Assembly: GCA_902810755.1 (NCBI GenBank)
Contig: CADDYT010000097.1
Location: forward strand, 1-24,007
From: Chloroflexota bacterium
GTDB lineage: Bacteria; Chloroflexota; Ktedonobacteria; Ktedonobacterales; Ktedonobacteraceae
Length of the DNA stretch: 24,007 nucleotides
Direction of reading: 5' to 3'
The notes below the pieces were generated by a model, which did no database searches, was not told the DNA's origin, and worked only from the letters and a program-made list of their open reading frames with translations. The position numbers and the translations under genes are program-made. Positions 7,781 through 15,687 of this stretch are shown here, in pieces (the first letter of the stretch is position 1; each line of letters starts with the position of its first letter).

Positions 7781-9252
7781 AATCGCCCCTCTTCCTGATA
7801 GAACCTTCTCGGGCGGATTAGCGTGGAAGCAGGGGGGGCGGAAAGCGTGTTGAGGGCTTCTGCGAGCAGGGCAAGGCTGATGAGGAAGTCGTCGTGGCCG
7901 TCGGCGGGGTCGACGTAGAAATCGAGGATATCGGGGGCGGGCAGGCGATAGCGTGCCAGGCGAAGCTGCCGCCAGCACTCTTCGTAGATCGAGGTTGGCG
8001 CGCCCGCCGGGGCGTAGAGCTTGAGGCGCCCGCTGTTCAGCAGGGCAAGCAACTGATAGGCCAGGTGTGATTTTGTGGGGCGCGTGAAGGTGAAGGATTG
8101 CACGCGCTCCTCCCCCAGGCGATTGCTGAGCAGCGAGGCCAGCCCGGCTCCCAGGCCGGTGGCATCGATGACGAGCGCGCGCAGCCCCCAATGCTGCGCC
8201 AGCGCGACGGTGGAGGCATACTGCTCCAGGTAGGGTCTGCCCGTCCACCACTGTTGATGCACCACTTCCACACAGGGTAGATGCAATTCGTTGAAAAAGA
8301 CGCGGCCAATGGTGATGACGGTGCTGTCGCGTCGTGTGGGCGTGCCTCCCTGCGCCGGGCGTTCCTCCCCGGCGACATCCATACCCGCGACATACCAGCC
8401 CTCGTGCGTGCCGCCGGTTGGCGCGTCTTGCCAGAGATGCGTCCCCTGCAAGAGCGTGCGCTGCAGAGGGTTGAGCAGGTAGCCAGCGCCGCTGATGGGA
8501 CGCAGGAAGTATTGCGTCTGGATGGCGAGATGGTCTTCGCCCAGGCGCGCAATTTCTTGCTCCACGAAGGCGCGATAGGCCGGATTGAGGGCGGCGAGGA
8601 CACGCCAGTCATATTCGAAATGGCGGCGCTCGCCTGTGCTATCTTGCAGGGCCAGGTTGCTGGCACGCTGCTGCGCCAGCAGGGTATCGTCTGACCAGGC
8701 GGTGCCGTAGAGGACGGTGGTGGCGTTTCTGGTCGCGGCCATCGGGCGGAAATCGCGGTCAAATTTCTCTCCGGAGACATCCTGTGCCTCGTCGATTTCC
8801 AGCAGCAGGTCGGCGGTGGCTCCGACGACGTTGCTTTCCGGGCTGGCAGAGTAGAACATGACGCGCGGCCCGCTGTGCGCCCGCAGCAGGACGGTATCGG
8901 CACGCGGGGCAAGGCCGAGGATGTAGCCGTTGCTCGTCCAGACACGATCTCGCGTCAGGGGCGTATCAAGCAGCGAGAGCAGGCGCAGGCGGCTATTGAT
9001 GATCTGCGGCGTAAACGTAGGCGCGGCCTTGACAATTGTTCCCTCCTGCATGCAGGTCAGCAGATAGGCTTCGATGACGGCAGAAAGCTGATTCTTGCCC
9101 ATCTGCCGGGCCATCATAACGCTAAAAATCTTGCCCTCCCCGTTGAAAATGGAGGACAGAATCGCCCCGGCAATCTCCGCCTGGTAGGGGTAAAGCGGCT
9201 TGCCGAGAACGTGGCGCGCGAAACGCGCAATGCGAGATTCATTCTCTTTCAT
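7777..9252 (-). CDS. Phage terminase large subunit-like ATPase/nuclease (orphan)
   Basis: A 491-aa protein with both halves of a terminase large subunit. ATPase half: Walker A-like ARQMGKN (48-54), Walker B LLLEIDEAQD (149-158) and a coupling-motif-like LYGTAW (181-186). RNase H-like nuclease half: MDVAGEE with D292, VIDATGLGAG with D363, and DGHDDF with D454/D455, which together supply the expected acidic metal ligands. The N-terminal PYQAEIAGAI resembles the adenine-binding Q motif of this family. All key residues are present, so it may be active. Neighbours are a sugar-phosphate transferase and a sugar transporter; no portal, capsid, small terminase, integrase or att repeat is present in the window. 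The ATG at 9252 has only a weak SD. A domesticated or solitary mobile gene is inference. Confidence 0.88.
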   Translation of the reverse strand: MKENESRIARFARHVLGKPLYPYQAEIAGAILSSIFNGEGKIFSVMMARQMGKNQLSAVIEAYLLTCMQEGTIVKAAPTFTPQIINSRLRLLSLLDTPLTRDRVWTSNGYILGLAPRADTVLLRAHSGPRVMFYSASPESNVVGATADLLLEIDEAQDVSGEKFDRDFRPMAATRNATTVLYGTAWSDDTLLAQQRASNLALQDSTGERRHFEYDWRVLAALNPAYRAFVEQEIARLGEDHLAIQTQYFLRPISGAGYLLNPLQRTLLQGTHLWQDAPTGGTHEGWYVAGMDVAGEERPAQGGTPTRRDSTVITIGRVFFNELHLPCVEVVHQQWWTGRPYLEQYASTVALAQHWGLRALVIDATGLGAGLASLLSNRLGEERVQSFTFTRPTKSHLAYQLLALLNSGRLKLYAPAGAPTSIYEECWRQLRLARYRLPAPDILDFYVDPADGHDDFLISLALLAEALNTLSAPPASTLIRPRRFYQEEGRF

Positions 9253-9337
9253 ACCTGAAAATCCGAGGAGCCAATCAAGGGAGTGGGTCAGTTACGACAC
9301 AGGTGGTTCGCGAGGAACGGCGGTTGCTTGCCTGTAA

Positions 9338-9366
9338 AGTATAGCATGGAACGGGGGAAAATACAA
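9338..9366 (-). promoter_or_regulatory. Probable promoter of the terminase-like gene
   Basis: On the minus strand, TTGTAT (-35, 9366-9361) and TATACT (-10, 9343-9338) are separated by exactly 17 nt. The -10 matches consensus at 5 of 6 positions; the -35 is weak beyond TTG. A leader of about 80 nt would precede the ATG at 9252. Confidence 0.45.
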
Positions 9367-9411
9367 GAGTTTCCCATTTTCGGCAGCAGTGAAAAAAAAC
9401 GCTTATTCCCA

Positions 9412-9440
9412 TTGACAGAGGACAATTTCTCAGGTATACT
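9412..9440 (+). promoter_or_regulatory. Sigma70-type promoter of the sugar ABC-transporter operon
   Basis: Consensus -35 TTGACA (9412-9417), 17-nt spacer and -10 TATACT (9435-9440), so transcription should start near 9447. The dyad at 9454-9467 sits just downstream, where a bound repressor would block initiation or escape. The next gene starts at 9808, leaving a leader of about 360 nt. Confidence 0.8.
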
Positions 9441-9453
9441 GGAAGTAAGATCG

Positions 9454-9467
9454 GTTGAATTGTCAAC
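9454..9467 (+). promoter_or_regulatory. Predicted MarR-family operator, transporter promoter
   Basis: The 14-nt dyad GTTGAATTGTCAAC has perfect 5-nt arms around a 4-nt centre. It begins 13 nt after the -10 box. Similar dyads occupy the matching position in front of marR (13667-13680) and malZ (15630-15643), with a further copy at 15675-15688. Binding by the MarR protein encoded at 13093-13653 is inferred from this sharing. Confidence 0.6.
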
Positions 9468-9807
9468 TATCGAACAGGAAACTACATAGAGCGCAGTGAG
9501 GTGAGCAGTCTCAGGCCAGCAGATATGGCCGGGTTGCATGTTGTTCATTGACCTGAAAGCCACCCTCGCCGGTTGCGAGACAAGAAGGAGGTGGTCGCGG
9601 CTTCCTGAAACTCGTTTTTACCCCAACTGCATCAACTCAGCATAATGATGCAAGGACCAGCGTGTTGTGCTTGTAGCGCAGAGAGTGTTTTCTTCTTCCC
9701 TTGCCTGTAAGGGACATTCCCCCTTTGCAGGTTGTCGCTGTAGGGCTATCCGTTGCGTAACGGATACAGGTGGAATTATTTCTGATACACTCACAGTGGA
9801 GGATCAT
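9468..9807 (+). other. Long untranslated leader of the transporter operon
   Basis: This is most of a 555-nt stretch (9253-9807) without a confident gene. Besides the promoters and operator it holds small hairpins: CTCGC-N5-GCGAG near 9570-9585, and an 8-bp stem with a 4-nt loop (TATCCGTT/AACGGATA) near 9750. A strong Shine-Dalgarno-like AAGGAGGTGG near 9585 has no suitable start codon after it. Two mini-ORFs, 9538-9645 (35 codons) and 9645-9710 (21 codons), overlap as TAATG but have poor ribosome binding sites. I cannot assign a known riboswitch class. Confidence 0.4.
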
Positions 9808-11055
9808 ATGAAGCGGAGCTACTCTATCCTGCTTCTCATCTGTATGGCGCTGGCGCTCTTTGTCGCGGCCTGCGGCTCATCCAGTGGGGGCGGATCCAAC
9901 TCATCGAATCAGCCAGAGACCGTCACGATCTGGCACGGCTGGGGCGGCACGTATGTTCAACCGAAGCAGGCGATCTTCAACGCCTACATGAAGTTGCATC
10001 CCAATGTGACCATCAAACTGGTGCAAATTACGCAAAACCTGATCCAGAAGGCGACGACCGCCATTCGCGCCAACAACGGGCCGGATATTCTGGCCTGGGT
10101 TGATGACTCGCTGGGCGAGCTGGTCGACAGTCACTCATTGATCCAGGCGGACCAGTACATTAGCCAGTCGTATGTGAACTCGACCTATACTCCGGCGGCG
10201 GCCCAGGCGGTGCAATTCAACGGCCATGTCTGGGGCGTACCGGAGACCGTCGAGGCTGTCACCATCATGTACAATAAGAAGCTCATCGACGCCTCTCAGC
10301 TTCCCACGACAACCGATCAGATGCTGGCGTTCGAGAAGAGCTACGAGCAGCAGCATCCGGGCAAGTACGGCATTGTCTGGCCCACCCAGGACGCCTACTA
10401 CAATGCCGGCTGGTTCTACGGCTTCGGCGGCTACTACGTGAAGCCCGATGGCACGGTTGGTCTGAACACGGCACAGTCCATTGCGGCTGGCAACTTCATT
10501 GCCTCGTTCCGACCCTACCTGCCCAAACAGCTTGACGGCACTACCGCCTCCTCGCTGTTCACTGAAGGGAAAGCGGCGGCCATCATCGACGGCCCCTGGG
10601 CATACGATAACTATGCGAATACCTCGCATATCGATGTTGGCTTTGCCACGCTGCCCGTCGTGGCGGCGAACAACGGCACGCATGCCTCGCCATTTGTGGG
10701 GGTGAAATCGCTCTGGATCACGAAGAACGCTAAAGACCCGGCCCTGGATGCCGACATCCTGAAGTTTTACACCAACACGGCGAACCAGTTGCAGATGATC
10801 AAAGCCGACGGCGAGATACCGGCGAACAAGGCCGCGCTGGCAGACCCGTCAGTACAAAACAACCCTGCCATTTCCGGCTTTGCCAGTCAGGTTCCCTATG
10901 GGGTGCCGCTGCCGAATACGCCGTACATGTCTGCCCTCTGGACGCCGGTTGCCAACGCGCTGACGGCCATCTGGAATGGCACGGAGCCACCTGCAACCGC
11001 CTTAGCCAACGCGCAGACAGCGGCAGAAAAGGCGGTGAAAAACATCTCTTCGTAG
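9808..11055 (+). CDS. ABC-transporter sugar-binding lipoprotein (family 1 extracellular solute-binding protein)
   Basis: Lipid-anchored receptor that delivers a sugar, probably a maltodextrin, to the membrane permeases encoded next. The 415-aa protein starts with a lipoprotein signal ending in the lipobox VAAC (C22), then a Gly/Ser spacer and a MalE-like fold opening with TVTIWHGWGG. Its length is normal for the family. The frame extends upstream to 9667, but ATG 9808 is chosen because GGAGG lies 5 nt before it and the lipoprotein signal starts there. It heads an operon with two permeases and has a strong promoter at 9412. Maltodextrin specificity rests on the adjacent MalZ-like enzyme and shared operator sites, not on binding-site residues; another oligosaccharide is possible. 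Confidence 0.93.
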   Translation: MKRSYSILLLICMALALFVAACGSSSGGGSNSSNQPETVTIWHGWGGTYVQPKQAIFNAYMKLHPNVTIKLVQITQNLIQKATTAIRANNGPDILAWVDDSLGELVDSHSLIQADQYISQSYVNSTYTPAAAQAVQFNGHVWGVPETVEAVTIMYNKKLIDASQLPTTTDQMLAFEKSYEQQHPGKYGIVWPTQDAYYNAGWFYGFGGYYVKPDGTVGLNTAQSIAAGNFIASFRPYLPKQLDGTTASSLFTEGKAAAIIDGPWAYDNYANTSHIDVGFATLPVVAANNGTHASPFVGVKSLWITKNAKDPALDADILKFYTNTANQLQMIKADGEIPANKAALADPSVQNNPAISGFASQVPYGVPLPNTPYMSALWTPVANALTAIWNGTEPPATALANAQTAAEKAVKNISS

Positions 11056-11075
11056 CTGTGATATGCTCCGGGCAA

Positions 11076-11110
11076 ACACAGGGGCGGAGCCGCCTGCTCC
11101 GTCCCTGTGT
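11076..11110 (+). terminator. Intercistronic stem-loop between binding protein and first permease
   Basis: Arms 11076-11089 and 11097-11110 form a 14-bp stem (one G-T pair) with a 7-nt loop; GGCAAAC at 11071-11077 can alternatively pair with GTTTGCC at 11121-11127. No T-tract follows, so it more likely stabilises the upstream message or causes partial termination, giving more binding protein than permease. That is usual for such operons but is inferred here. Confidence 0.6.
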
Positions 11111-11158
11111 CATCATCGTCGTTTGCCGCATTTCGCGAAGAGGAAGGGAGGAAGCCCT

Positions 11159-12079
11159 ATGTTGCAGGTAAAACGCCGCACTATTTTCTTCTACCTGCTG
11201 CCCATCATCGTCATGATTCTGTTTATCAACATGACGCCAATCCTGTACACCCTGTATCTTTCGTTCACCAACAACACCGAATTTAACGAGTCCTACAACT
11301 TTGTTGGTCTGGCGAACTATATCCATCTCTTCTTCACGTCCGACTCGGACCTCTACTACGTACTGGCTCTGACCGTCCTGTATGTCGTGATCTGTGTCGC
11401 GCTGTTTGTGCTGGTCGGCATGGTCACGGCCCTCGCGCTCAATCACCCGAAGGTTAAAGGTTCGGCGATCTGGATGAGCGTGCTGCTCGTTCCCTGGGCC
11501 GCGCCCGCTGCGATTACCGCGTTGATCTGGAAATTTCTCTTCAACTACGACTTCGGCCCCATCAATGAGATCGGGCGCATCTTCTTCGGCGCGCATTTCG
11601 GCGTTCCCTGGCTCACCAACCCGGTCGCGGCTTTCGCCGCCGTTGTCATCGTCAACGTCTGGCTTTCCTACCCCTTCTTTACGGTGGTGATGTTAGGCGC
11701 GCTGCAAAGCGTCCCGAAAGAAATGACCGAGGCGGCCAGCGTCGATGGCGCCAATGCCTGGCAGATCTTCTGGAAGGTGACGTTCCCGCAGCTGCGACCT
11801 GCCGTCACGCCCGTCACCATCCTCAGCGCCATTACGACCTTCCAGATGTTCACCACCGTCTACCTGATCACAGCAGGCGGCCCCATCACCGACCCGGCGA
11901 AGCCTGGCGCGACTACCTTCGTCATGATCTACATGTACAACCAGGTGCTGGGTGCCAGCGCGGCCAATATCCATTACGCGCAGATTGCCGCCTTCTCGAT
12001 TACCGTTTTCATTATTCTGGGCGCGCTGACCTTCCTGGCCCGTGCGCTTGGTACGCGCAGAAGCGAGGTGCAGGCATGA
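11159..12079 (+). CDS. Sugar ABC-transporter permease (MalF-type)
   Basis: A 306-aa inner-membrane permease forming half of the translocation channel for the binding protein encoded upstream. About six membrane segments are visible. The cytoplasmic EAA loop that contacts the ATPase is clear at 191-213 (EAASVDGANAWQIFWKVTFP). The frame runs back to 11063, but ATG 11159 has GGGAGG 7 nt upstream and starts right before the first membrane helix. It lacks the long periplasmic loop of enterobacterial MalF, as is normal for CUT1 permeases outside that group. The stop overlaps the start of the second permease gene (ATGA), so translation is coupled. Confidence 0.93.
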   Translation: MLQVKRRTIFFYLLPIIVMILFINMTPILYTLYLSFTNNTEFNESYNFVGLANYIHLFFTSDSDLYYVLALTVLYVVICVALFVLVGMVTALALNHPKVKGSAIWMSVLLVPWAAPAAITALIWKFLFNYDFGPINEIGRIFFGAHFGVPWLTNPVAAFAAVVIVNVWLSYPFFTVVMLGALQSVPKEMTEAASVDGANAWQIFWKVTFPQLRPAVTPVTILSAITTFQMFTTVYLITAGGPITDPAKPGATTFVMIYMYNQVLGASAANIHYAQIAAFSITVFIILGALTFLARALGTRRSEVQA

Positions 12080-13047
12080 ACGAAGAACTCGCTGGCAACA
12101 TCCTCAAGGCCGAGAGCGGCGGTACGCTCTCAGCCGCCGGGACGGCGGCTATCGCAAAAGAAAGAGTGCATGCGCAAAGCAGGGTGGGGGTTGCGCGCCT
12201 GCGTTTCCTCAGGGATCTGCCGGTCATTCTCATCTATCTCTATCTGATAGTGATGGCTATCTTTGCCCTCTTCCCCATCTATTACGTGGTGCAGGCGTCA
12301 CTGGCCGGTGACCAGAATCTGTACGCGACCTCACTCCAACTCTTTCCCAGCAACCCGACATTGTCCAACTACGTCTATGCGTTCACGCAGGAGCCCGTTT
12401 TTAACTGGCTGCTGAACACGACGTTTGTCTGCGCCCTCTCAACGGCCATCGGTCTGTTTTTCTCGATCACCGGCGCGTATGCGTTGTCGCGCTTCCGCTT
12501 TCGCGGGCGTGAGGCGAGCCTGAGCCTTCTGCTGGCGCTGCAAGCCTTCCCCGGCCTGCTTGCCATCACCGCTTACTACTACCTGTTGCAATACCTGAAT
12601 CTCTTGAATACCGCTCCCCTCGTCGGCCTCGCCCTGGTCTATGCGGCGGGCAGCCTCGTCTTCGGCACGTGGAATATGAAGGGCTATTTCGATACCATTC
12701 CGGTCGATCTGGAGCAGGCCGCGATGATCGATGGCGCGACGATGTGGCAGGCATTCTGGAAGGTCACCTTGCCGCTCGCCGCACCTGCGCTGGCCGCCTC
12801 GGCGCTCTTCATGTTCGTCGGCAGTTACACCGAGTTCGCGCTGGCAAACTTTGTTCTCAACGCGAATTCCAACGGCAGCAATCTGACGTTCATTCTCGGT
12901 CTGAATGCGCTGCAAGGTACCTACACGACTCCCTGGGGGTATTTCGCCGCGACAGCAGTGATCGTCTCCGTTCCCTTGATGGCCCTGTTCCTGTACGCGC
13001 GCCGGTTCTTCCAGTCCGGTCTGACCGTCGGCGGCGTAAAGGGATAA
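12076..13047 (+). CDS. Sugar ABC-transporter permease (MalG-type)
   Basis: Second channel subunit, 323 aa, with six predicted membrane segments and the EAA loop at 213-234 (EQAAMIDGATMWQAFWKVTL). It starts within the stop codon of the preceding permease gene (12076-12079). A hydrophilic N-terminal extension of about 45 residues precedes the first helix and is longer than in typical MalG proteins; its role is unknown. This is the last gene of the operon. No gene for the ATP-hydrolysing subunit is present here, so the complex must borrow a MalK/MsmK-like ATPase encoded elsewhere. It is followed by the convergent marR with a 45-nt gap and no obvious terminator. Confidence 0.93.
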   Translation: MNEELAGNILKAESGGTLSAAGTAAIAKERVHAQSRVGVARLRFLRDLPVILIYLYLIVMAIFALFPIYYVVQASLAGDQNLYATSLQLFPSNPTLSNYVYAFTQEPVFNWLLNTTFVCALSTAIGLFFSITGAYALSRFRFRGREASLSLLLALQAFPGLLAITAYYYLLQYLNLLNTAPLVGLALVYAAGSLVFGTWNMKGYFDTIPVDLEQAAMIDGATMWQAFWKVTLPLAAPALAASALFMFVGSYTEFALANFVLNANSNGSNLTFILGLNALQGTYTTPWGYFAATAVIVSVPLMALFLYARRFFQSGLTVGGVKG

Positions 13048-13092
13048 TGCGGTAGCCAGTCGCGAGCCGGGCAAGAGGGGCGCGGTTCCGGT

Positions 13093-13653
13093 CTATCGTG
13101 GGTTGGCAGGTTGTGTGGAGCGCGTAATAGCGGATGCATCATGTTCGGCGTGTATGTACTCAACAGTGTTTTCGATCATGACGCGAACCTCATCGTTCTT
13201 AAATTGCGTCTGCAGAGCGTGTGCGAGTTCCTGCAAGGGTTCGCGCAGTTGTTGCAGGTGTTCGGTTTGCAGGAATTGAAAACGCTGCCGCAGCAAGTGT
13301 TCGCGGGCGGCCATCAATAGCGCGCGCACTGCCTGTCCTTGAGGGGTGAGGACGACACGGATATACCGACGGTCTCCCGCCTTCCCGCGCCTGCGTTCCG
13401 CCAGCCCGTTTTCTTCAAACTTGTCGACGATGCTGGTCACATTGCTCTTATCACAGATCAGCAAGTCGGCCAGTTCGCTCAGGGAGCGGCCTTCTTCCTG
13501 TTCGAGATGGACGAGCGCCCAGTACTGGGTCAGGTTCAAGCCAAATTGCTTCATGAGTTGCCGCTCTCCCTCATCCATTTCGAGAAAGGACTGCGCAAGA
13601 AACGTTGCGATGTCCTTCTCCAGTTCAAGGCGCTCTCTTTCATCCTGTTGCAT
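13093..13653 (-). CDS. MarR-family transcriptional regulator
   Basis: A 186-aa dimeric winged-helix DNA-binding protein. The HTH spans about 57-89 (SLSELADLLICDKSNVTSIV is the helix-turn-helix core) and the beta wing follows at 90-105 with GDRRYIRVVLTPQG. Long N- and C-terminal helices fit the dimer interface, and the C-terminus is somewhat longer than in typical MarR proteins. AGGAG lies 6 nt before the ATG. It has its own promoter (13695-13723) with a TTGAATATTCAA palindrome in the leader, which suggests autoregulation. It lies downstream of malZ on the same strand and convergent to the transporter operon. Dyads of the same pattern at those two promoters suggest it controls them. The ligand is unknown; MarR proteins more often sense aromatics or oxidants than sugars. 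Confidence 0.93.
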   Translation of the reverse strand: MQQDERERLELEKDIATFLAQSFLEMDEGERQLMKQFGLNLTQYWALVHLEQEEGRSLSELADLLICDKSNVTSIVDKFEENGLAERRRGKAGDRRYIRVVLTPQGQAVRALLMAAREHLLRQRFQFLQTEHLQQLREPLQELAHALQTQFKNDEVRVMIENTVEYIHAEHDASAITRSTQPANPR

Positions 13654-13666
13654 GGGTTCTCCTACT

Positions 13667-13680
13667 GTTGAATATTCAAT
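13667..13680 (-). promoter_or_regulatory. Predicted MarR autoregulatory operator
   Basis: GTTGAATATTCAAT contains the perfect 12-nt palindrome TTGAATATTCAA. It starts 14 nt downstream of the marR -10 box and ends 13 nt before the start codon, next to the Shine-Dalgarno, so a bound dimer would block its own transcription. Confidence 0.65.
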
Positions 13681-13694
13681 TGTTCTTTTCTTAG

Positions 13695-13723
13695 AGCATA
13701 CCTCTTGGTGGGCGCTATGTCAA
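13695..13723 (-). promoter_or_regulatory. Promoter of marR
   Basis: On the minus strand, TTGACA (13723-13718) and TATGCT (13700-13695) are spaced by 17 nt. It lies in the 85-nt gap after malZ, so marR can be expressed alone as well as by read-through from malZ. Confidence 0.7.
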
Positions 13724-13738
13724 TGCGCCTGATGAGCT

Positions 13739-15613
13739 TTACAGGGCGAATTTTCTGCCCTGCCATATCTGTATTCCTGTATCGGGCAGGTTGGAGAGGG
13801 AGAGTATGCCCTGCTCTATCACCTGTTGCGCGCCGGAGAGGGCTTCTCGCAAGACCAGGCCATCGGGCAGGCCGCCATGCCGTACCGGTAGCGCAGTTAG
13901 ACTATCGGGCGCGCGGCGCGCCACGACAAGCAGGCATTCTTCCGGTGCTTCGCGCAGAAAGGCGAGCGTCTCACCGGCGGCGTAGAGTATTTGAAAGCCG
14001 CCATGCCGCAGGGCAGGAGATGTGCGGCGCAGGCGAACCAGTTGCTGGTAAAATGCTCGCCGCCCGCTGTTCCAGTGCCGTTCATCCCAGATCATGCAGC
14101 GGCGGCAATCGGGGTCATTGCTGCCGGCCATGCCAATCTCGTCACCGTAGTAGATGCTGGGCGTGCCGGGGAAGGTGAAGAGGAGAGCAGCGGCCATACG
14201 CGCCAGCGTTTCATCGCCCCCGACCACTGTTTCAATGCGCCGCGTATCATGACTGTCCAGCAGGTTGAACTGTTGGGCCGCGATCTGCCAGGGGATGGCG
14301 GCGATAAATGCCTGCCACTGCCGCGCCAGCGCCTCCGTCGGTAGCAGAACCGGCTCCTGCATCCCCGGTCTCCAGGCCAGCGAGGCATCATAGCCGACCA
14401 GCCACTGCTGCAAAGGGACGGAGAAGCCGCGATAGTTCATGACGGCGTCGAGTTCATCGCCCTGCAATTGCGCAGAGCCATCGTAAAAGTGTTCGCCAAT
14501 CAGATAGGCGTGCGGTGCGATGGACTTGATGGCCCGGCGCAGGCCGCGCCCAACTTTATGTTCGAGCTGGCTTTCGCCCTGGCGCGCCAGCATATTTGCC
14601 ACATCTACGCGCCAGCCATCAATGCGGAATGGGGGCTTGAGCCAGTGGCGAGCCACAGAATCTTCGCCCGCATACATCTCTTCGCGCAGACGGATGCTGC
14701 GATAATTCAGTTTGGGAAGGCTGCGCACCCCATGCCATGCTTCATAATCATCTGGATGCCGGTAGAAGGTGAAAAATTCGGCGGAGGGCGCGGCTGCGTC
14801 TGCCTGAGCGGCGAGAAACCAGGGGTGTTGAGAGCTACAATGGTTGGGGACAAGATCGAGCATCAGCCGCATGCCAGCCGCGTCCAGGGCCGCGCGCAGG
14901 GCAATGAGGGCCTCATCTCCCCCGAAATGGGGGTCAACATGCATATAATCTACCGTGTCATATTTGTGATTGCTGGGCGATGTGAAAATCGGCGTGAGAT
15001 AGAGAGCATTGATACCGAGGTCTTGCAGGTAATCAAGATGCTGGATAATGCCTTGCAGATCGCCGCCGAAGAATTCAATGCCCCCGGTCTCGCGGTGCGT
15101 GCGCGGCAACTCGCCCCAGGCCCTGGCAAGAACTGGCCTGCCATAACAGCTATATTCGCCGGTCCGTACATTGTTGGAGGGGTCGCCGTCGGCAAAACGG
15201 TCGGGAAAAATCTGGTAAAAGACGGTGTCGTGTACCCAGTCGGGCGCGTCATAATGCCCCAGGATACGAAAATCGGTGGCATCCGTCGGCGTATAGCGCA
15301 CCATGCCGGCAGCAGTGAGCCACCAGTTGCCCTCCGCTGTCAGCAGCAAAAAGCGATAAGCGTTTTTCAGCATGCTGATCTGCATATTCCCTTCCCACCA
15401 GCAGGCAGCGGCGTCTTCCGCAATGAGCCGCAGCGGGGCCAGATGCTGCTCGCCATCGGGGCTGGTACGCAGGAAAATGCTTTTCACGGGCGCGTCCAGG
15501 CCGGTACGCACGCGCAGCCTGACCGTTGAGCCGAGAGAGATAGCTCCATGACTATCAACATAGCGCGAAGAGCCATCATGGTGAACGCTGTGGGACCAGT
15601 GCAGAGCAAACAT
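13739..15613 (-). CDS. malZ: MalZ-like maltodextrin glucosidase (GH13 alpha-amylase family)
   Basis: Glycoside hydrolase that should cut alpha-1,4 glucosyl bonds of imported maltodextrins; there is no signal peptide, so it acts in the cytoplasm. The 624-aa protein has an N-terminal beta domain (about 1-120), a TIM barrel starting at VFYQIFPDRF (131-140) and a C-terminal beta domain. The GH13 conserved regions are present: DLVPNH (253-258), GWRVD with nucleophile D337, GEHF with acid/base E374, and LLDSHD with D456. Stretches such as ARHWLKPPFRIDGWR, MNYRGF and YGDEIGMAGSND closely resemble E. coli MalZ as I remember it; a neopullulanase or cyclomaltodextrinase is the main alternative. The frame runs back to 15754, but ATG 15613 is chosen because AAAGGA lies 6 nt upstream and the promoter occupies the extra part. 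Marked by two MarR-type dyads in its promoter. Confidence 0.9.
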   Translation of the reverse strand: MFALHWSHSVHHDGSSRYVDSHGAISLGSTVRLRVRTGLDAPVKSIFLRTSPDGEQHLAPLRLIAEDAAACWWEGNMQISMLKNAYRFLLLTAEGNWWLTAAGMVRYTPTDATDFRILGHYDAPDWVHDTVFYQIFPDRFADGDPSNNVRTGEYSCYGRPVLARAWGELPRTHRETGGIEFFGGDLQGIIQHLDYLQDLGINALYLTPIFTSPSNHKYDTVDYMHVDPHFGGDEALIALRAALDAAGMRLMLDLVPNHCSSQHPWFLAAQADAAAPSAEFFTFYRHPDDYEAWHGVRSLPKLNYRSIRLREEMYAGEDSVARHWLKPPFRIDGWRVDVANMLARQGESQLEHKVGRGLRRAIKSIAPHAYLIGEHFYDGSAQLQGDELDAVMNYRGFSVPLQQWLVGYDASLAWRPGMQEPVLLPTEALARQWQAFIAAIPWQIAAQQFNLLDSHDTRRIETVVGGDETLARMAAALLFTFPGTPSIYYGDEIGMAGSNDPDCRRCMIWDERHWNSGRRAFYQQLVRLRRTSPALRHGGFQILYAAGETLAFLREAPEECLLVVARRAPDSLTALPVRHGGLPDGLVLREALSGAQQVIEQGILSLSNLPDTGIQIWQGRKFAL

Positions 15614-15629
15614 GACCCATCCTTTAACG

Positions 15630-15643
15630 GTTGATAATTCATC
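15630..15643 (-). promoter_or_regulatory. Predicted MarR-type operator downstream of the malZ -10 box
   Basis: GTTGATAATTCATC is a slightly degenerate version of the dyad found at the transporter and marR promoters. It begins 15 nt downstream of the malZ -10 box. It belongs to a 29-nt block (15630-15658) that matches 22 of 29 positions of 9454-9482 in the transporter leader. Confidence 0.55.
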
Positions 15644-15658
15644 TATCGAATAGTAAAC

Positions 15659-15687
15659 AGTATACCATGCTATTGTTGAAAATTCAA
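15659..15687 (-). promoter_or_regulatory. Promoter of malZ
   Basis: On the minus strand, TTGAAT (15687-15682) and TATACT (15664-15659) are separated by 17 nt. The -10 is identical to that of the transporter operon. The -35 lies inside the second operator-like dyad. Confidence 0.65.

Noticed and set aside
7777..9252. A prophage or gene-transfer-agent cluster around the terminase-like gene
   Set aside because: No portal, capsid, tail, integrase, small terminase or att-like repeat was found on either side.
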